The translations under genes were made by a program, and so were the position numbers. Shown here in pieces: positions 30,926 through 35,337 of a stretch of 35,337 nt of DNA. Numbering within the stretch: the stretch's first letter is position 1; each line of letters opens with the position of its first letter. The DNA is from Acidimicrobiia bacterium (GTDB lineage: Bacteria > Actinomycetota > Acidimicrobiia > IMCC26256 > PALSA-555). The stretch spans positions 1 through 35,337 of the forward strand of contig SHVJ01000012.1 in the NCBI GenBank assembly GCA_009694295.1. Direction: 5' to 3'. The notes beneath the pieces are model-generated. The model was not told the origin of the DNA. It worked only from the letters and a program-made list of their open reading frames with translations, and did no database searches.

Positions 30926-31482
30926 TGGCAGTCATCGACATCGCCGGCTTCGTCGCCGACCTCAAGGACCACGCGGTCGAGCACGGCTTCCACGTGCACG
31001 ACGAGCGCCATTTCGTCGAGAGCTACTCGCTGCGCCAGACGTGGGAGGTCGACGCTCATCCTGAAGAGGGCTGCGAGGGGCCGGTCGACCTGTACTTGTC
31101 GCTCGAGATCGATCCGCGGGTGCTCCTCGGCTTCGAGGACGCGGTGATCTCTCGCCCCGACGGTGACGATCCGCCCGACGAATACCGATTCCCGCTGAAC
31201 TTCACGTGGGGCTTGCCGCCGTTGCCGCACGGTCCGGATCTGCTCGTCGTCGCCACCGAGCTCGCGGGCGTCGGAGGCCCCGATCTACCACTCGAAGTCT
31301 CCGCGATCGACTCGATCCCGGCAGCCACCGAAGCCACGGAGCGCTCCCTGCGCGTCGTCGCGCATCAGAACGTGTCGTTGCTGCGGATTCGCGACGGCGA
31401 CGCGGTGTCGTGCGACCTGCTCGACCGGTGCCTCGGCGTGAGTCGCTTCCTGCTTGAAGCGGCCGAGGGCTGGCTCGCTTAG
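30925..31482 (+). CDS. Conserved-looking small acidic protein, unknown function
   Basis: I do not recognise this family. It encodes 185 aa, acidic overall. An N-terminal helix is followed by HGFHVHDERHFVESYSLRQTWEVDAHP (about 20-46), then a beta-rich stretch with VDLYLSLEIDPRVLLGFEDAVISRPD and a middle strand LLVVATELAGVGGPDLPLEVSAID. The last third is helical, ending in CLGVSRFLLEAAEGWLA. No signal peptide, membrane helix or metal motif is evident. Its ATG shares a base with the rdgB stop (tgatg), so it is probably made together with rdgB. Its own stop interlocks with that of the convergent diguanylate cyclase gene (ttag at 31479-31482). Confidence 0.8.
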   Translation: MAVIDIAGFVADLKDHAVEHGFHVHDERHFVESYSLRQTWEVDAHPEEGCEGPVDLYLSLEIDPRVLLGFEDAVISRPDGDDPPDEYRFPLNFTWGLPPLPHGPDLLVVATELAGVGGPDLPLEVSAIDSIPAATEATERSLRVVAHQNVSLLRIRDGDAVSCDLLDRCLGVSRFLLEAAEGWLA

Positions 31483-33185
31483 CCGACTTCGACCGGGGTG
31501 TTCGCCCCGAAGATCACGGCCCGCCCGCGACCCCGTTCCTTGGCCTGGTAGAGCGCAACGTCGGCGTCACGAAGCAAGGTGTCGATCGTGACGCGGTTGC
31601 CCGCGCCGATCGCGATCCCGATGCTGACACCGACGTTTGTGGTGATCGGGCCGAGCTGCGCAGGTGTCGAGAGCGATGCCGTGAGGCGCTGGGCGAGGTC
31701 GAGCATCTCGATCTGACCTGCTGGATGCTCGCAGCAGATCGCGAACTCGTCGCCACCGAACCGGGCGACGACGTCGCCCTTACGCACCGAATCGCGCAGG
31801 CGAGCAGCAACTTCGATCAAGAGCTGGTCGCCGATCGGGTGGCCGTACGAGTCGTTCACGTGCTTGAACCGATCGAGATCGAGGAACAGCACGGCCACCG
31901 TCGTGCCGTCGCGATCAGCTCGCGCCAACGCCTGATCGCCCATCTCTTGGAACAGCTTTCGGTTCGGGAGCAGCGTGAGCACGTCGTGGGTAGCTTGGTG
32001 CTCGAGCAGATCTTGCGCAGCCTTCAGGTCTCGGATGTCATGCGCAATCGCGGATATGAGCGCCACCTCGTTGTGAGCGTTGTAGTGGAGCTGGACGGTC
32101 GCCGCTACGGCGACTTCTTCGCCGTCGCTCGTGAGGAGCGTGAGCTCACCGATCCATACGCCGTTCGCCAAAATCTCGGGAGTGATCTCCGGCGCGACAC
32201 GCTCAACGGATGCCGGACTCAGGAACGCTTCGAGGCTGTCGCGGGGCCGATCGCCTTCATCGAGCCCGAGGAGGTTGCGAGCCCGCGCGTTGACGTATTC
32301 GATCCGTCCATCGGCGTCGGTGAAGAAGACGATTTCGGGGCTCGACTCGAGTACCTCGCTCAGCTGGATCACGCGCTCCTGGGCCGCGTGGTGCTCCGAG
32401 ATGTCGACCAATTCGCAGTTGAAGAGGTCGACCTCGCCGTCTTCGCCTCGAACAACCCAGAGGGTTCGGCGAACCCTGACCACGTGGCCGTCGGCATGTT
32501 TCACACACCGCTCACGCGAGTCGTGGTCGATCGTCGCGTCGACCAGAGCGACCGCGGTGGCGGCTTCCTCCTCCAGCTCCGAAGGGTGGGTGAGCTCGAC
32601 GATGTGCATGCCAACGAGCTGCTCCGCCGAATAGCCAGCGAGAGCGGCCATGGCCGGGTTCACGCGCATGATCCGCCCGTCGGGGGCGATCACCGCACAT
32701 CCGGAAGGTGCGCGCTCGAACGAGAACTCGAAACGACGTTGGATCTCGGCCATCTGAGCTGCGAACTCTGCTCTGCCGGTGACGTCGCGCGCGCAGATGA
32801 CGATGCCGCGCACGCTGGGAGTTTGAAGGAGGTTGTTGGCGACGAGCTCGATGAATCGGAGCGGTTGGCCGTCGGCTGGCTGACCCTGGTTGTTCACTGC
32901 CACGCGCACATTCATCGGCTCGCGGATGCCGGGTCCCTTCGCGGCCGTCTCGCCGAGGGCTTCGATAGCGAGCCCGCGATCATCGGGGTGCACGAGGTCG
33001 AGCGCGTTGGTGCCCAGGAGGTCGCAGACGGCGACCCCGAGAAAGCTTTCGCAAGCCGCGTTGGCGTAGCAAAGGGTCCCGAGGGCGTCGACGACGAACA
33101 CCATGTCGGACAGGTGATCGAGGAGCGCCGAGGCCGTGGGAACCGGTGTGGTCCCAGAGGGTGCGTATGAAGACTGCGAGGTCAT
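31479..33185 (-). CDS. PAS-PAS-PAS-GGDEF diguanylate cyclase
   Basis: Makes the second messenger c-di-GMP. From the ATG at 33185 the protein has 568 aa. Three PAS-type sensor regions follow one another (about residues 20-140, 145-265 and 270-395; for example LSDMVFVVDALGTLCYANAA, and APSGCAVIAPDGRIMRVNPA). A GGDEF domain follows (about 405-568) with the intact motif ARFGGDEFAI. An inhibitory site RKGD lies five residues before it, suggesting product feedback. There is no EAL domain and no membrane helix, so it is likely cytosolic and senses a bound ligand or redox state. The ATG at 33185 has gggag 5-7 nt upstream. A start at 33281 would overlap the divergent gene. Confidence 0.93.
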   Translation of the reverse strand: MTSQSSYAPSGTTPVPTASALLDHLSDMVFVVDALGTLCYANAACESFLGVAVCDLLGTNALDLVHPDDRGLAIEALGETAAKGPGIREPMNVRVAVNNQGQPADGQPLRFIELVANNLLQTPSVRGIVICARDVTGRAEFAAQMAEIQRRFEFSFERAPSGCAVIAPDGRIMRVNPAMAALAGYSAEQLVGMHIVELTHPSELEEEAATAVALVDATIDHDSRERCVKHADGHVVRVRRTLWVVRGEDGEVDLFNCELVDISEHHAAQERVIQLSEVLESSPEIVFFTDADGRIEYVNARARNLLGLDEGDRPRDSLEAFLSPASVERVAPEITPEILANGVWIGELTLLTSDGEEVAVAATVQLHYNAHNEVALISAIAHDIRDLKAAQDLLEHQATHDVLTLLPNRKLFQEMGDQALARADRDGTTVAVLFLDLDRFKHVNDSYGHPIGDQLLIEVAARLRDSVRKGDVVARFGGDEFAICCEHPAGQIEMLDLAQRLTASLSTPAQLGPITTNVGVSIGIAIGAGNRVTIDTLLRDADVALYQAKERGRGRAVIFGANTPVEVG

Positions 33186-33273
33186 GCCTGCTCCCAAGAG
33201 GGCGTCGCTCAGATCATCGGCAACCCGACCATGCGACACAAGGGCTGGTTTCCCCTGCGCCAGAATGGGGTCC

Positions 33274-33606
33274 GTGCCCATGCGAACCGACTGCCGTCAC
33301 TATGAGAGCCGCACGTATGCCGAAGGGGAGGTCGTGCGCAAGTGCCGTCTCGACCGTGCTCCCGAGGCGCCGTGGCGTTGCCCCGACGATTGCCCGTTCT
33401 TCGAGGTGCGACGGATGGACGCCGGCTGGCACTACGGCAGCCTCACGACGGCGCACGCGGCGCCCGAGCCGGAGCCCGAAGGTGTCGACGTGTCGGCGCT
33501 GCTCGACGAGGCGGAGAGCATCGTGAACGCGGCGGCCCCCGAGCTGATCGCCGAACTCGCCGCCAAGTCCAAGAAGCGCTTCGGGAAAAGGAAGAAAAAG
33601 AAGTAG
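33274..33606 (+). CDS. Small Cys-rich, Lys-tailed protein, unknown function
   Basis: A 110-residue protein from the GTG at 33274 (or 108 aa from the ATG at 33280). The first half has a Cys/His set that may bind zinc: DCRHYES, KCRLDRAP and WRCPDDCPFFE (about residues 5-45). The middle is Ala/Glu-rich, and the last 15 residues are strongly basic (KSKKRFGKRKKKK), suggesting nucleic-acid contact. I do not recognise a named family. A CAGAAT hexamer lies 7 nt before the GTG, a near match to the leaderless pattern seen elsewhere. It is transcribed divergently from the diguanylate cyclase, about 90 bp away. Confidence 0.75.
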   Translation: MPMRTDCRHYESRTYAEGEVVRKCRLDRAPEAPWRCPDDCPFFEVRRMDAGWHYGSLTTAHAAPEPEPEGVDVSALLDEAESIVNAAAPELIAELAAKSKKRFGKRKKKK

Positions 33607-33614
33607 TGGTCTTG

Positions 33615-33698
33615 TGCGAGCGGAGGGACTCGAACCCTCAAACCCCGAAGGGCACCGGGACCTAAACCCGACGCGTCTGCCAGTTCCGCCACGCTCGC
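33615..33698 (-). tRNA. tRNA-Leu, anticodon UAG
   Basis: On the minus strand a class II tRNA begins GCGAGCGTGGCGGAACTGG and ends with CCGCTCGC plus discriminator A. The 7-bp acceptor stem (GCGAGCG/CGCTCGC) is perfect. The anticodon loop is TTTAGGT, giving TAG, which decodes CUA. A long variable arm (GTGCCCTTCGGGGTT region) and the T-arm GAGGG-TTCGAGT-CCCTC confirm leucine type. CCA is not encoded. Confidence 0.96.
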
Positions 33699-33739
33699 GA
33701 GCCATCAGTCTCCCACTCTGACGCGTGTGCTCGCCGCGA

Positions 33740-33751
33740 TATCGTGCGCCC
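33740..33751 (+). promoter_or_regulatory. Putative leaderless promoter of the DUF35-thiolase pair (-10 TATCGT)
   Basis: TATCGT (33740-33745) precedes the ATG at 33752 by exactly 6 nt (gcgccc). A -35-like CTGACG lies at 33718-33723, 16 nt further up. No Shine-Dalgarno is seen before this ATG, while the following thiolase gene has one. Confidence 0.5.
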
Positions 33752-34150
33752 ATGGGCAATCAGATTCCGATGGTCGACTACCTCGTGCTCGGTGACTCGC
33801 CGCATCTCGCGGCACATGAGTGCAAGGAGTGCAAGGCGCTGTACTTCGATCGCCGCAACGCGTGTGCGAACTGCGGTGCACGAACGTTCGAGGCACGTGA
33901 TCTCGCCACGTCAGGCGTGGTGCGCTCGTTCTCGATCATCCATCAGGCGGCGCCGGGTGTACCCGTACCGTACATATCGTCCATCGTGGATCTCGACGGT
34001 GGAGGGTCGGTGAAGGCGAACCTTACGAACGTCGAACCCGATCCGGAGCACGTCAAGCTTGGAATGAAGGTGGGGCTGGCCACATTCGTCGCTGGCACCG
34101 ATGACGACGGCACGGAGGCGATCGCATTCGCCTTCGAGCCGGTCGCGTAG
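33752..34150 (+). CDS. DUF35 (Zn-ribbon/OB-fold) acyl-CoA-associated protein
   Basis: A 132-residue protein with an N-terminal zinc ribbon (HECKECKALYFDRRNACANCGA: CxxC...CxxC, about residues 23-43) and a C-terminal OB-fold (DLATSGVVRSFSIIHQAAPGVPVPY through LGMKVGLATFV). Such DUF35 proteins form complexes with SCP-x-type thiolases and in some systems with MaoC-type hydratases, in steroid side-chain, polyketide or acyl-CoA degradation. The next gene encodes such a thiolase 15 nt downstream, which strongly supports this role. Start: the ATG at 33752, directly after a TATCGT box; an ATG at 33725 is upstream of that box. Confidence 0.93.
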   Translation: MGNQIPMVDYLVLGDSPHLAAHECKECKALYFDRRNACANCGARTFEARDLATSGVVRSFSIIHQAAPGVPVPYISSIVDLDGGGSVKANLTNVEPDPEHVKLGMKVGLATFVAGTDDDGTEAIAFAFEPVA

Positions 34151-34165
34151 GGAAAGAGACAGAAG

Positions 34166-35337
34166 ATGGCTGAATCCGTGTGGGTACTCGGCGCGTCGAT
34201 GACCAAGATCGCGCGCTACCCCGACAAAGACGTGATCGATCTTGCTTCTGAGGCCGCGCTGAACGCGCTCGACGATGGCGGCGTTGCCATGCGCGACATG
34301 CAGGTGATGGGCATGGGAAACATGTTCCAGGCCATGGCCGGTCTCGGTCAGAGCGTACAACAGCAGATCGGTCAGACCGGTATCCCCGTGTACAACGTGG
34401 TCAGCGCGTGCGCGACCGGCGCCGTCGCGGTGCGCACGGTGTACCTGTCGATCTTGGCTGGCGAGTGCGACATGGGCATCGCGATCGGTGCAGAGCAGAT
34501 GGGCAAGATGGGTCTGCTTGGCCTTGGCGGATCGGCCAAGCCTGAAAAGCACGTGTACGAACCGTCAGGGCGCTACGGATCGGTCATGGGTGCCGAAGGG
34601 ATCCTCGGCACCACGCTGATGCCCGGCGTGTTCGGGCAGGCCGGCATGGAGTACGCGTACGAGCACGACGGTGTCGGTTTCGACCAGTTCGCGAAGGTGG
34701 CAGAGAAGAACCACGCACACTCGGTGTTGAACCCGCTCGCGCAGTACCAGAAGCCGTTCTCCTTCGAGGAGATCAAGGAAGCGCGCATGGTGGCGTACCC
34801 GAACACGCTGCCGATGTGCTGCCCGTCCGGCGATGGCGCGGCGGCGGTTGTGCTCGTGTCCGACTCCAAGCTCAAGACGCTCTCCAAGGAGCAGCAGCGG
34901 CGCGCGGTGAAGATCGGTGCGTCGGTGCTCACCTCCGACCCGTACAACGAGCGCGGTCAGGTGCAGCCCGACGTGAACACGTTGACGCGCAACGCCGCGA
35001 AGATCGCGTACGAGAAGGCGGGCATCGGCCCCGACGACCTTGATCTCGTCGAGCTCCACGACTGCTTCGCCACCGCCGAGCTCCTGCACTACGACAACCT
35101 CGGCCTCTGCGAGCCGGGCGGCGCTGGCGCATTCATCGACTCCGGTGCGCCGTGGCGCGATGGGAAGACGCCGGTGAACGTGTCGGGCGGTCTGTTGTCG
35201 AAGGGTCACCCGATCGGCATGACCGGCGCGGCCGGCGTGTTCGAGATCACCACGCAGCTGCGTGGCGAAGCTGGCGATCGTCAGATCGAAGGTGCAAAGG
35301 TCGGTATGGCCCACGTCATCGGTCTTGGCTCCTCATG
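34166..35337 (+). CDS. SCP-x-type thiolase (lipid-transfer/acetyl-CoA acyltransferase family), 3' end cut by window
   Basis: An open frame of 390 codons runs to the window edge without a stop. It belongs to the thiolase-like group used in sterol side-chain or acyl-CoA breakdown. The nucleophilic Cys is in NVVSACATGAVAV (about residue 78), and further catalytic elements are DLVELHDCFATAELL (about 295) and SGGLLSKGHPIGMTGAA (about 345, His). The last visible residues, AHVIGLGSS, are those that precede a short C-terminal tail in relatives, so only a few residues are probably missing. A Shine-Dalgarno-like ggaaagag lies 8-15 nt before the ATG. It is in an operon with DUF35. Confidence 0.92.
   Translation, partial: MAESVWVLGASMTKIARYPDKDVIDLASEAALNALDDGGVAMRDMQVMGMGNMFQAMAGLGQSVQQQIGQTGIPVYNVVSACATGAVAVRTVYLSILAGECDMGIAIGAEQMGKMGLLGLGGSAKPEKHVYEPSGRYGSVMGAEGILGTTLMPGVFGQAGMEYAYEHDGVGFDQFAKVAEKNHAHSVLNPLAQYQKPFSFEEIKEARMVAYPNTLPMCCPSGDGAAAVVLVSDSKLKTLSKEQQRRAVKIGASVLTSDPYNERGQVQPDVNTLTRNAAKIAYEKAGIGPDDLDLVELHDCFATAELLHYDNLGLCEPGGAGAFIDSGAPWRDGKTPVNVSGGLLSKGHPIGMTGAAGVFEITTQLRGEAGDRQIEGAKVGMAHVIGLGSS

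Overview
The window looks like chromosome from a high-GC actinobacterium, most likely a deep-branching lineage such as Acidimicrobiia. This is inferred from gene content, not from a search. The pointers are a mycothiol-dependent enzyme family, an F420-type luciferase-like oxidoreductase, the Mec/CysO/CysM cysteine route, a gene order close to Mycobacterium tuberculosis Rv1334-Rv1341, a mycobacterial-looking tmRNA, and lipid or steroid-type enzymes (P450, SCP-x-type thiolase with a DUF35 partner, acyl desaturase). No phage, insertion sequence, CRISPR array or plasmid function was seen.

Layout. 1-3130: cell-division block ftsE-ftsX-M23 peptidase, with a 12-bp tandem repeat in front of ftsE and a 15-bp tandem repeat between ftsX and the peptidase. 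3156-8047: peroxiredoxin, MFS exporter, DUF3052, SRAP abasic-site protein, maleylpyruvate-isomerase-like protein and acyl desaturase. 8062-10886: minus-strand unknown gene, thioesterase and LLM oxidoreductase. 10935-15535: a DrrAB-like ABC exporter with an MDR reductase, facing a D-aminoacylase-like amidohydrolase. 15654-18899: a polyamine-type importer reduced to the tail of its binding protein plus two intact permeases, translationally coupled to a cytochrome P450. 18896-20793: a broken FkbM-like methyltransferase, then tmRNA and smpB. 20841-25253: Gfo/Idh/MocA oxidoreductase, nitronate-monooxygenase-like protein and a lone molybdopterin subunit of the xanthine dehydrogenase family. 25263-31482: mec-cysO-cysM-sua5-murI-cAMP phosphodiesterase-like-rph-rdgB and an unknown gene. 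31479-35337: PAS-GGDEF diguanylate cyclase, a small Cys/Lys-rich protein, tRNA-Leu(UAG), DUF35 and a thiolase cut by the window edge.

How the parts work together. FtsEX plus the M23 enzyme couple ATP hydrolysis to septal wall cutting. SmpB and tmRNA form the trans-translation pair, with a readable tag ADSNELGLAA. Mec, CysO and CysM make cysteine from a sulfur-carrier protein. Several housekeeping genes follow in the order known from mycobacteria, with sua5 where mycobacteria carry a rhomboid gene.

The most notable pattern outside the genes is a recurring TANNNT hexamer placed exactly 6 nt before start codons (desaturase, smpB, cysO, DUF35, and a CTG codon in frame with the thioesterase). This suggests leaderless transcription. 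At smpB the hexamer is part of a perfect palindrome that could also fire the divergent gene. I found no clearly new multi-gene defence or mobile system. The best leads are the promoter architecture, the decayed binding-protein gene, the interrupted methyltransferase and the variant nitronate-monooxygenase-like protein.
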